This document shows positions 36,801 to 44,536 of a stretch of 44,536 nucleotides of DNA, piece after piece. The notes under the pieces are model-generated. The model was not told the origin of the DNA, ran no database searches, and saw nothing but the letters and a program-made list of their open reading frames with translations. A program made the position numbers and the translations under genes. The stretch is from Halomonas sp. Lineage in GTDB: Bacteria; Pseudomonadota; Gammaproteobacteria; Pseudomonadales; Halomonadaceae. The stretch lies in contig NZ_VMQS01000004.1 in NCBI RefSeq assembly GCF_007625055.1, positions 1 through 44,536 of the forward strand. The letters run 5' to 3'. Every line of letters begins with the position of its first letter. Position 1 is the stretch's first letter.

Positions 36801-37505
36801 ATGCGCCTTGACCGTTTTTTAAGTGAAACCACCGATCTGACCCGCAGCCTGGCCAAGCGGGCATTGAAAAATGGTGAAGTGGAAATCAACGGCTTGCCTG
36901 CCAAGCAGCCCGCCCGGCATATCGACCCGGGCAGTGACAGGATAAGCTGGCAGGGCGAGGTCCTGACACTGGTGGGATTGCGTTACCTGATGCTACACAA
37001 GCCGACGGGCGTTGAGTGCACGGCGCGGCGCGGGCTGTATCCCCGGGCCATCGACCTGGTCGACCTCCCCAATGCAGAACGGCTGCAGCCCGTCGGGCGT
37101 CTGGATGTGGATACCACCGGCCTGCTCTTGATGAGTGATGACGGCCATTGGGCGCACCGTATCATGTCGCCCAAGCACCTTTGTGCCAAGGTCTATCTGG
37201 CTACCCTGGCGGAGCCGTGGGAAGGTGAGCATGCTGACAATGCCCTGAAGCAGATCGCCGAAGGCGTCATGCTTGACGGTGACGAAGAGGTGACCAAGCC
37301 TGCGACCCTGGAGATGCTCAGCCCCACACAGGCAAAGCTGACCCTGACGGAAGGGCGCTATCACCAGGTCAAGCGGATGTTTGCCGCGCTGGGCAATCAT
37401 GTCGAGCAGCTGCATCGCCATTCGATCGGTGCCATCGTGCTGGATGATGACCTGCCGCCCGGGGAATGGCGAGAACTCAGCGCCGAGGAAGTGGCGCTGT
37501 TTTAA
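36801..37505 (+). CDS. rsuA: 16S rRNA pseudouridine(516) synthase
   Basis: RsuA converts U516 of 16S rRNA to pseudouridine. The 234 residues match the E. coli 231. An N-terminal S4-like RNA-binding domain (1-60, MRLDRFLSE, NGEVEINGL) precedes the catalytic domain. The catalytic aspartate is D102 in VGRLDVDTTGLLLMS, the same number as in E. coli. RYHQVKRMFAALGNHV is the other family motif. GGAG lies upstream of the ATG at 36801. It lies 49 bases downstream of the amidase, with the tandem duplication between. It is convergent with yejF, without a visible hairpin in the 46-base gap. Confidence 0.95.
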   Translation: MRLDRFLSETTDLTRSLAKRALKNGEVEINGLPAKQPARHIDPGSDRISWQGEVLTLVGLRYLMLHKPTGVECTARRGLYPRAIDLVDLPNAERLQPVGRLDVDTTGLLLMSDDGHWAHRIMSPKHLCAKVYLATLAEPWEGEHADNALKQIAEGVMLDGDEEVTKPATLEMLSPTQAKLTLTEGRYHQVKRMFAALGNHVEQLHRHSIGAIVLDDDLPPGEWRELSAEEVALF

Positions 37506-37551
37506 CCGGGTCTGTCCTCATACAGCACGAATGCTTGATCATGGGTACGTT

Positions 37552-39168
37552 TCAAACCAGCTGGGCGGCTTTGACCAGTCGCCTTGTGTACTCATGTTGA
37601 GGAGCGCTCAGGAGGTTCTGGCTGGGGCCTGACTCCACCACCTTGCCTTCCTTGAGCACCATGATACGGTGTGCCATGGCGCGTACAACAGCAAGGTCGT
37701 GGCTGATAAACAGATAGCTCAGCTGGCGCCTGGCCTGTAAATCGCGCAGCAGTTCGACAATCTGCTTTTGCACCGTACGGTCGAGAGCGGAGGTGGGTTC
37801 ATCCAGTACCAAGAGTTCAGGTTCCAGAATAATGGCCCGGGCAATGGCGATCCGCTGGCGTTGCCCGCCTGAAAATTCATGCGGATAGCGGGAAGCAATG
37901 CTTTCCTGCAGACCGACTTCCTGCAAGGTCTGGTAAACGCGTTTTTCCACCTCACTGATGGATAGTTCTGGAAAATGAAAGCCTAACCCTTCGCTGACGA
38001 TATCAAAGACTGACATCCGCGGTGACAGGGCACCGTAAGGGTCCTGAAACACCATCTGGAAACGATGGCGCTGGCGCCTGAGGTGCTTACCTGACAGCTG
38101 ATGCAGGGCGTCTTCTCCGAGGTAAATCTCGCCCTGGCTTTGCACCAGGCGCATCACAGCAGAGGCCAGCGTGGTCTTGCCCGAGCCGGACTCACCCACA
38201 ATACCCAGGGTTTCCCCGGGGGCCACATAGAGATCGGTGGGCTCTACGGCTACGAAAGGTGCCGGCTGGCGTCGAAAAAGGCCTGCCTTGGGTCGGGCAA
38301 AAGCGACACTCAGGCGTGTGGCTTCAAGCCGCGGCTGCACACGCCCAACTGGCCCCGGTCGGCCCTGTGGCTCGGCGGCCAGCAGCGCAGTGGTATAATC
38401 ACTTTGTGGGTTATTGAACACCTGACTGACCGGACCACTTTCCTGTTCCACGCCCTGATACATGACGCAGACCCTGTCTGCATGAGCGCGCACCAGATTC
38501 AGGTCATGGGTGATAAACAGCATGCCCATGGCGTGGCGATCACGCAGTTCACGCAGCAAGGCCAGAATTTCCTGCTGAACGGTGACATCCAGCGCCGTGG
38601 TGGGTTCGTCGGCAATCAGTAGTTTAGGCTGGTTGGCGATCGCCATGGCAATCATCACCCGCTGGCGCTGACCGCCGGAAAGCTGATGAGGCCAGGCATC
38701 CAATAATTCATCCGGGCGCGGCAGACGCACTTGTTCGAGCAATTCACGGGCGCGTTTGCGGGCCGCCCTGCCGGTCAGGCCCTGATGCAGGCGCAGCGTC
38801 TCACCGATCTGCTTACCAACCCGGTGCAAGGGGTTCAGTGATGTCATGGGCTCCTGGAACACAAACCCGACCTGATTACCCAGAATGGTGTTCCATTGCG
38901 CGCGTTTCAGGCTGGCCAGGTCAGTGCCTGCCAGGGTGCGGTCGCCGCTGACCTGCGCATTATCCGGCAGGAGGTTCATGACGCCCAGGGCCGAGACGGA
39001 CTTCCCCGAGCCGGATTCTCCGACCAGAGCCAGGGTTTCCCCTGCCTTGACGCTAAAATTCAGATTATTGACGACCTGAGTGCCATCAAAGCCGATGCTC
39101 AGGCGCCTGACATCCAGAAGCGTTGACGATGCAGTGACAAATGCCTGCTGCGCCGAGTGTTCAGCCAT
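37552..39168 (-). CDS. yejF: peptide ABC transporter, fused ATP-binding protein YejF
   Basis: YejF is the energising subunit of the YejABEF importer, with two ABC domains in one chain (538 residues; E. coli 529). Walker A motifs are GESGSGKS at 50-57 and GESGSGKT at 325-332; signatures are LSGGQRQRV and FSGGQRQRI; Walker B are LLIADEP and LLVLDEP. The dipeptide/oligopeptide layout of each half is intact. The ATG at 39168 has an ideal AAGGAGG six bases upstream and overlaps the yejE stop by 8 bases. The frame runs 16 codons further up, but without a better site. Confidence 0.95.
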   Translation of the reverse strand: MAEHSAQQAFVTASSTLLDVRRLSIGFDGTQVVNNLNFSVKAGETLALVGESGSGKSVSALGVMNLLPDNAQVSGDRTLAGTDLASLKRAQWNTILGNQVGFVFQEPMTSLNPLHRVGKQIGETLRLHQGLTGRAARKRARELLEQVRLPRPDELLDAWPHQLSGGQRQRVMIAMAIANQPKLLIADEPTTALDVTVQQEILALLRELRDRHAMGMLFITHDLNLVRAHADRVCVMYQGVEQESGPVSQVFNNPQSDYTTALLAAEPQGRPGPVGRVQPRLEATRLSVAFARPKAGLFRRQPAPFVAVEPTDLYVAPGETLGIVGESGSGKTTLASAVMRLVQSQGEIYLGEDALHQLSGKHLRRQRHRFQMVFQDPYGALSPRMSVFDIVSEGLGFHFPELSISEVEKRVYQTLQEVGLQESIASRYPHEFSGGQRQRIAIARAIILEPELLVLDEPTSALDRTVQKQIVELLRDLQARRQLSYLFISHDLAVVRAMAHRIMVLKEGKVVESGPSQNLLSAPQHEYTRRLVKAAQLV

Positions 39169-40204
39169 GGGAAACCTCCTTGTGGCGTGACTGCACATGG
39201 CGAGGGTCGAACGCATCGCGCAGCCCTTCGCCGATAAACACCAGCAAGGAGAGCATGACAGCCAGGGTCATAAAGGCGGTGATGCCCAGCCAGGGGGCGT
39301 GAAGGTTGTTCTTGCCCTGAGCGGCCAGTTCACCCAGGGAGGGTGAACCCGGCGGCAGGCCAAAACCGAGGAAGTCCAGGGCGGTCAGGGTGCCAATGGC
39401 CCCGGTGAACAGAAAGGGCACAAACGTCAGAGTGGCCACCATGGCATTGGGCAGCACATGGCGCCACATGATCAGGTGCGAGGGCAGCCCCATGGCCTTG
39501 GCCGCGCGAATATATTCCAGGTTGCGCGCACGCAGAAATTCGGCACGGACAATATCCACCAGCCCAAGCCACGAAAACAGCATCATGATGCCTAACAGCC
39601 ACCAGAAGCCTGGCTGGACGAAACTGGCGAGGATAATCAGCAGGAAGAGTACCGGCAGTCCTGACCATATTTCTGTAAAGCGCTGGCCGACAAGGTCCAC
39701 CTTGCCGCCGAAGTAGCCCTGAACGCCGCCGATGAATACGCCCATTACCAGCGATCCTGCCGTCAGCACCAGGGCAAAGGCAACGGAAAGCCGAAAGCCA
39801 TAGATCACCCGGGACAGTACATCGCGCCCCTGATCGTCGGTACCCAGCCAATGACGGCTATCCGGCGCGGCCGGGGAAGGGCGGGTCATATGCATATCCA
39901 GTGTCTGGTAGGAAAACGGAATCAACGGCCAGAGTGCCCAGCCGTTTTCCTCGATCTGTTGCTGGATAAAGGGATCGAGGTAATCGGTACGGGTTGGCAG
40001 GAAACCGCCAAATTCGGTTTCCGGGTAATCCACCACCAGCGGCAGGTACCACTCCCCCTCGAACTTGAGAAGCAGCGGCTTATCATTGGCCACCAGCTCG
40101 GCAAACAGGCTGAACACAAACAGGGCGCTGAACAGCCATAGCGATACGCGGGCGCGGCGGTTGGCACGAAAGGCAGCAATACGACGGCGGGTAATCGGCG
40201 ACAC
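39161..40204 (-). CDS. yejE: peptide ABC transporter permease YejE
   Basis: This 347-residue inner-membrane permease (E. coli 341) pairs with YejB. It has an N-terminal helix (about 21-38), a large periplasmic loop (PLLLKFEGEWYLPLV, WLGTDDQGRDVLSRVIYG) and five C-terminal helices of the OppC type. The cytoplasmic EAA loop is AAKAMGLPSHLIMWRHVLPN. The start is GTG at 40204, two bases after the yejB stop, with GGGAG eight bases upstream; no ATG fits. Confidence 0.94.
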   Translation of the reverse strand: MSPITRRRIAAFRANRRARVSLWLFSALFVFSLFAELVANDKPLLLKFEGEWYLPLVVDYPETEFGGFLPTRTDYLDPFIQQQIEENGWALWPLIPFSYQTLDMHMTRPSPAAPDSRHWLGTDDQGRDVLSRVIYGFRLSVAFALVLTAGSLVMGVFIGGVQGYFGGKVDLVGQRFTEIWSGLPVLFLLIILASFVQPGFWWLLGIMMLFSWLGLVDIVRAEFLRARNLEYIRAAKAMGLPSHLIMWRHVLPNAMVATLTFVPFLFTGAIGTLTALDFLGFGLPPGSPSLGELAAQGKNNLHAPWLGITAFMTLAVMLSLLVFIGEGLRDAFDPRHVQSRHKEVSHG

Positions 40205-40206
40205 GG

Positions 40207-41280
40207 TTACGACTCCCGGGTGGCAAAATCGATGCGTGGATCAACCCATACATAGGTCAGGTCTGATAGCAGCTTGAGTAAGAGACCGATCAGGGTATAG
40301 AGGTAAAGTGTACCGAAGATGACCGGGTAATCGCGCTGCATGACGGCTTCAAACCCTAGCAGGCCGAGCCCATCGAGCGAAAAGATGACCTCGATCAGCA
40401 GGGCACCGGTAAAGAAGATACCCACCAGCGCAGCAGGGAGGCCCGCAATGATGATCAGCATGGCATTGCGAAACACATGGCCGTAGAGAATTCGCCGTTC
40501 ATCGGCGCCCTTGGCCTTGGCGGTCAGGACATACTGCTTGTGGATTTCATCCAGAAAGCTGTTCTTGGTCAGCATGGTGAGGGTTGCAAAACTGCCGATA
40601 GAGGCAGCGATGACCGGCAGAGTGATATGCCAGGCGTAATCCTTGACCTTGCCCCAGGTAGAGAGGCTGTCGAAATCGGGTGACGTCAGCCCGCGGAGTG
40701 GAAACCAGTCCAGGTAGGTACCACCGGCAAACAGCACAATCAGCAGGATGGCAAACAGGAAACCGGGAATGGCATAACCGACAATCACCAGCCCCGAGGT
40801 CCACACATCAAAACGCGACCCATGGCGCAGTGCCTTACGGACCCCCAGTGGAATCGAAATCAGGTAGACCAGGAGGGTGGTCCATAAACCCAGTGATATC
40901 GATACCGGCAGGCGTTCGATCATCAGGTCAATGACCGGTCTGTCGCGAAAGAAGCTGGTACCGAAATCAAAGGTCAGGTAATCCCCCATCATGCTCAGAA
41001 AGCGCTGATGTGCGGGCTGATCAAAGCCGAACTGCTGTTCAAGCTGTTCGATAAAGCGTGGGTCTATGCCCCGGGCGCCACGGGAGTCATCGCTGACCTG
41101 AACATCTCCACCGCCCATGTCCAGGCGCGTACTGGCCATGGCATCGGCGCCTTCAAAGCGTGCCAGCATCTGGTCAATAGGACCGCCTGGCGCTGCCTGG
41201 ACAATGACAAAATTGAGCAGCATGATGCCGATCAGCGTCGGGATCATCAACAGCAGTCGACGTAGGGTATAGCGCGCCAA
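40207..41280 (-). CDS. yejB: peptide ABC transporter permease YejB
   Basis: This 357-residue permease (E. coli 364) has an N-terminal helix ([20 protein letters not shown]), the typical periplasmic stretch and five further helices. Its EAA loop is [20 protein letters not shown]. The start codon is TTG at 41280, supported by AAGGAG about seven bases upstream and by the family N terminus; there is no ATG or GTG in the right place. It lies 101 bases after yejA and 2 bases before yejE. Confidence 0.94.
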   Translation of the reverse strand: MARYTLRRLLLMIPTLIGIMLLNFVIVQAAPGGPIDQMLARFEGADAMASTRLDMGGGDVQVSDDSRGARGIDPRFIEQLEQQFGFDQPAHQRFLSMMGDYLTFDFGTSFFRDRPVIDLMIERLPVSISLGLWTTLLVYLISIPLGVRKALRHGSRFDVWTSGLVIVGYAIPGFLFAILLIVLFAGGTYLDWFPLRGLTSPDFDSLSTWGKVKDYAWHITLPVIAASIGSFATLTMLTKNSFLDEIHKQYVLTAKAKGADERRILYGHVFRNAMLIIIAGLPAALVGIFFTGALLIEVIFSLDGLGLLGFEAVMQRDYPVIFGTLYLYTLIGLLLKLLSDLTYVWVDPRIDFATRES

Positions 41281-41381
41281 GGCAAGGCTCCTTTTGCAAA
41301 CACTGATTTCGCTGACGTGTGAACTGGCAGCGAGCGGAACGAGATCAGTGGCTTTTCCCGTTACGCTGACCGTCAGTCGTT

Positions 41382-43280
41382 TTATCGACCGCTACGGCGG
41401 CGTTGAAGTTCAGCTTCCCGTTGAGTATCCACCCACCAGGCGTCCAGGTCCATGGCATAACGGGGGAAAGGCTCCGGGTACTCGAATTTGTCCCACACGG
41501 CTATCCGGGTCTCACCGGAGTGATAGTGGGGAATCACATAGAACCCCCAGCGCAGCACCCTGTCCAGCGCATGGGCAATGGTATTGAGCTCTTCTCGACT
41601 GTCAGCGCCAATCAGCTGGTCAACCAGGCTGTCGACCGCCGGGTGGGCAAGCCCCATCAGGTTGCGGCTTTGTGGCTGTTCAGCGGAGGCGCTGGTCCAG
41701 TAGTCGCGTTGCTCGTTGCCAGGGTTGTTGGATTGCGGGAACTGGCTGATCACCATGTCAAAATCAAAACTGCGCAGGCGGTTGAGGTATTGGTTGATGT
41801 CGACAATACGGATCGAGGTGTCGACGCCCAGACGCGCCATGTTCCGCAGCATGGGTTGGACAACCCGCTCCAGGCCGGAGTCGTAAAGCAGTACCTCAAG
41901 TGCCAGGGGCTCACCGTCTTCAGCATTGACCAACTGGCCTTCCTGCACCTCATAGCCCGCTTCACGTAACAGACCCAACGCCAGGCGCAGGCGCTCACGC
42001 AGTGTTTGCGGGTGGTCAATCGGCAAAGGCTCGGTAAACAGCTGATCAGATTGGTGGGATGCCAGCAGTTCATCCTTGAAAGGCGTCAGCAGGGCCAGCT
42101 CTTCCTGGTTGGGAAGACCCGTGGCCTGCATGTCTGAGTTCTGGAAAAAGCTTTGGGTGCGGGAATAGGCGTCGTAAAAGATATTAGTGTTCAACCAGGG
42201 GAAATCAAAGGTCAGGCTGAGTGCCTCGCGCACTCTGGGATCTTCGAACTTGTCGGTGCGCAGGTTGAATACAAAAGCCTGCATGGGAGAAGGATTAACA
42301 TCGGGGACAGTGATACGCTCGACCAGCCCTTGCTGATAGGCAGGAAAATCGTAACCGATGGCCCAGGTGGCCGCGCGGGCGTCAATCCGGTAATCGATCA
42401 GGCCGGCCTTGAAGGCTTCCCAGGCGATATCCCTGTCGCGGTAATAGTCAATGATCAGGCGGTCAATGTTGTAGCGCCCGACGTTGACCGGCAAATCCTT
42501 GGCCCAATAATCTTCATCTCGGGCGTAGACAATCCGCCGCCCCGGGTCGACTTCGTCAATTTGATAGGGGCCGGATCCCGGATGAGCGGCCAGGGTGGGC
42601 GCAGTGAAGTCTCGCGCTTCCCAGTAATGCCTGGGCAGGATTGGCATCTGGGCCACAATCAGCGGTAATTCCCGGGAATCCGTCGAGTTGAATTCAAAAC
42701 GTACCCGGTGAGTGTCCAGGGCTACTGCCTTTTCAACGCCAATATAATAGTTGCGATAAAAGGGGTTGCCCTCTTCGCGCAGGATATCCAGGCTGAAGAC
42801 CACGTCTTCAGCGGTGACCGGCTCACCGTCCTGGAAGACCGCATCAGGATGCAGGTCGAATTCAATCCACTCCCGTTCAGGGTCCAGACGAACCCCTTTG
42901 GCCAGCAGCCCGTAGAGGCTGAAAGGCTCATTGGGATTGCTGGCCATCAGGGTGTCATAGATCTGGGTAATGCCGTTGGCCGGTGTGCCGCGGACGATGA
43001 AAGGATTAGTGGAATCAAAGCTCCCCCCCGGTGCACTGCGCACCATGCTGCCGCCCTTGGGGGCTTGAGGGTTAACGTGAGGAAAGTGAGCAAAATCTTT
43101 CGGCAGGGCGGGCGTGCCATACAGTGCCAGGGCATGGACGGTAGGCACATTATCCGGGTCGGCGTTGACGGTTTGACCATGAGCCGCAAGCGAAATGAAA
43201 ATGCTGGCCAGTACGGAGATTATCAGGCACCCAGGGCGCATGTGCGATGATCCGTTCTCCTTGGATCTGCTCGTCGTCAT
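41382..43280 (-). CDS. yejA: peptide ABC transporter, substrate-binding protein YejA
   Basis: YejA is the periplasmic receptor of the YejABEF system, which imports oligopeptides and, in E. coli, microcin C. The protein has 632 residues and is an SBP_bac_5-type receptor. The signal peptide comprises about 36 residues ending near AAHGQT. Typical features are [20 protein letters not shown] and [14 protein letters not shown] chose ATG 43280, which has AGGAGG eight bases upstream; ATG 43241, immediately before the signal peptide core, is an alternative, and the frame also extends to 43307. It starts the yejABEF cluster, all on the minus strand. Confidence 0.93.
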   Translation of the reverse strand: MTTSRSKENGSSHMRPGCLIISVLASIFISLAAHGQTVNADPDNVPTVHALALYGTPALPKDFAHFPHVNPQAPKGGSMVRSAPGGSFDSTNPFIVRGTPANGITQIYDTLMASNPNEPFSLYGLLAKGVRLDPEREWIEFDLHPDAVFQDGEPVTAEDVVFSLDILREEGNPFYRNYYIGVEKAVALDTHRVRFEFNSTDSRELPLIVAQMPILPRHYWEARDFTAPTLAAHPGSGPYQIDEVDPGRRIVYARDEDYWAKDLPVNVGRYNIDRLIIDYYRDRDIAWEAFKAGLIDYRIDARAATWAIGYDFPAYQQGLVERITVPDVNPSPMQAFVFNLRTDKFEDPRVREALSLTFDFPWLNTNIFYDAYSRTQSFFQNSDMQATGLPNQEELALLTPFKDELLASHQSDQLFTEPLPIDHPQTLRERLRLALGLLREAGYEVQEGQLVNAEDGEPLALEVLLYDSGLERVVQPMLRNMARLGVDTSIRIVDINQYLNRLRSFDFDMVISQFPQSNNPGNEQRDYWTSASAEQPQSRNLMGLAHPAVDSLVDQLIGADSREELNTIAHALDRVLRWGFYVIPHYHSGETRIAVWDKFEYPEPFPRYAMDLDAWWVDTQREAELQRRRSGR

Positions 43281-43333
43281 TGCCTCTTCCTCCTGTATTG
43301 AATGCAACCTGCCTGAAGATTGTTGCTGGCGTA

Positions 43334-43346
43334 CATAACTGTTATG
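43334..43346. promoter_or_regulatory. palindrome upstream of yejA
   Basis: CATAAC-T-GTTATG is a perfect 13-bp inverted repeat 54 bases upstream of the yejA start. The position is right for an operator of the yej operon. No clear -10/-35 pair was found beside it. Confidence 0.35.
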
Positions 43347-43386
43347 ACATCAAGCACAGCCCTTAAAATCCCCAAACATATTCAGG

Positions 43387-44536
43387 TTAGGAACTGGAAA
43401 GTGTCAGGAGTTGGCCAGGCCGTAAGGCCTCCGGACGATCAATGGCATTCCAGCGCATGATGTCACGCAAGCTGATGTTATAACGCTGAGCTATGGTGCT
43501 CAGGTTATCACCAGGCTCCACTCTGTGTGTCTGCGGTGTTGAGGTGCTTGCTAGCGTCGTTTCCTTGTCATTATCGGCATTCAACGACGTGCCCAATTCG
43601 GCAAGCATTTGCTCACTGCTGTCGCCAGGCATCAGCAGGGTTCGGGTATAACGTGGATTCAGGCTCCCGTTCAGCAGGCCGGGGTTGAGTTCGCTGAGAG
43701 TGTCAGCATCCACGCCCGAGCGGCGCGCCAATTCCTCCAGGCTGACACCCTGTTCCAGATCGACCATGGCGAAGGCAGGGGTGGCGGCAATCTCTGGTAA
43801 AGTGACATCATAAGCGGAAGGGTTGGCAATAATCCTGGCAATTGCCAGCAGCTTGGGTACATAGTTCATGGTTTCGCGGGGCAACTGCAGATCCCAGTAG
43901 TCACCTGGTTGTCCTTGTGCCTGAGACCGCCTGACGGCTCTGTTCACCGTGCCGGCGCCAGCGTTGTAAGCGGCCAGCGAACGCTTGAGATCGCCTTCAT
44001 ACCATTGATCTGCCTGCATCTCGATATAGTCAAGAGCCGCCTGGGTGGAGGCCACTACATCCATCCGTCCATCGTAGTGCGCGTTGCGCACAAGGCCAAG
44101 TGCATCGCCGGTACCCGGCATGAACTGCCAAAGCCCGGCAGCCCCTCGGTGACTTTGTGCCCGAGGGTCAAAGGAGCTTTCAATAAAGGGGACCAGGGCA
44201 ATTTCTCCCGGCAATCCGCGTTCTGATACCTGCTGGTTGATCCAGGCCAGCCAGGATGAAGCGCGCCGGCCAATGGTCAGTATGTTTTCCGGCCTGGACT
44301 GGTAATAATCTATCCAGGTATCAACTCTTTCCTGCGCCCTGGCAGAAAGAGGCTGCTCGTGCCAGGCAAGCTGACTGCGCAGCTCGCTCCAGGCATCGCG
44401 GTTTTCAAGCTGCAGCCCATCCCAGAAATGTCGTCCGGTTGCGCCCGATGGCGCTGCCGTACTTGAACCCTCGGTGATTGTCTGGCTGTTGGTAACGCCA
44501 TTGGAGGCTTGTGCAGCCGCAGCCAGCAGTATTCCG
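43387..44536 (-). CDS. mltD: membrane-bound lytic murein transglycosylase D, 5' end cut by window
   Basis: The frame is open from the window edge to TAA at 43387, 382 residues, missing only the very start. The first visible residues, GILLAAAAQAS, are the end of a signal peptide. The catalytic domain (about residues 105-230) has the lytic transglycosylase signature PFIESSFDPRA with the catalytic Glu, then GLWQFMPGTG and AYNAGAGTVNRA. Two C-terminal LysM-like units follow (a degenerate one around VSLEELARRSGVDADTLSELN and a clear one, HRVEPGDNLSTIAQRYNIS). MltD cleaves the glycan strands of murein. It stands upstream of yejA on the same strand with 106 bases between. Confidence 0.93.
   Translation of the reverse strand, partial: GILLAAAAQASNGVTNSQTITEGSSTAAPSGATGRHFWDGLQLENRDAWSELRSQLAWHEQPLSARAQERVDTWIDYYQSRPENILTIGRRASSWLAWINQQVSERGLPGEIALVPFIESSFDPRAQSHRGAAGLWQFMPGTGDALGLVRNAHYDGRMDVVASTQAALDYIEMQADQWYEGDLKRSLAAYNAGAGTVNRAVRRSQAQGQPGDYWDLQLPRETMNYVPKLLAIARIIANPSAYDVTLPEIAATPAFAMVDLEQGVSLEELARRSGVDADTLSELNPGLLNGSLNPRYTRTLLMPGDSSEQMLAELGTSLNADNDKETTLASTSTPQTHRVEPGDNLSTIAQRYNISLRDIMRWNAIDRPEALRPGQLLTLSSS

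Overview
The window looks like chromosomal core sequence from a halophilic gammaproteobacterium of the Halomonas type. This rests on gene content and order (tig-clpP-clpX-lon-hupB-ppiD facing lpxH-ppiB, then glnS-cysS), a complete osmoprotectant ABC operon, moderately high G+C, and strongly acidic proteins such as PpiD. The genus is an inference; no rRNA is present to confirm it. I see no tRNA, rRNA, CRISPR array, insertion sequence or prophage.

Layout. 1-4373: end of a conserved hypothetical gene, a DUF3422 membrane protein, an aldo/keto reductase, a DUF2788 membrane protein, and a coupled flavodoxin/membrane-protein pair. 4661-13405: the protein-folding and proteolysis block tig, clpP, clpX, lon, hupB, ppiD, with clear terminators after clpX, lon, hupB and ppiD and good sigma70-like promoters before tig and hupB. 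13481-18030: lpxH and ppiB on the minus strand, then divergent glnS and cysS. 18049-22111: a 14-bp tandem repeat array overlapping a putative promoter, followed by a four-gene compatible-solute importer in the order of E. coli osmF-yehYXW. 22243-28241: branched-chain 2-oxoacid dehydrogenase E1-alpha, E1-beta and E2, then a Hanks-type protein kinase gene 12 nt downstream, then a DUF4864 gene. 28247-33476 (minus): a SulP anion transporter followed by an Mla/MCE-type lipid transporter (permease with N-terminal STAS-like region, ATPase, MCE protein, lipoprotein). 33605-37505: metY, rarD, an omega-amidase and rsuA. 37552-43280 (minus): a complete yejABEF peptide importer, preceded by mltD, which is cut by the window edge.

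How the genes work together. Tig, ClpXP, Lon and PpiD cover cytosolic and periplasmic protein quality control. OsmF-YehYXW probably imports compatible solutes. The dehydrogenase E1/E2 needs an E3 subunit that is not encoded here. The most interesting combination is the Hanks-type kinase attached to the dehydrogenase operon: E1-alpha keeps serines at both positions that are phosphorylated in the mammalian enzyme, which suggests a bacterial phosphorylation switch on branched-chain amino acid catabolism. That link is an inference and untested.
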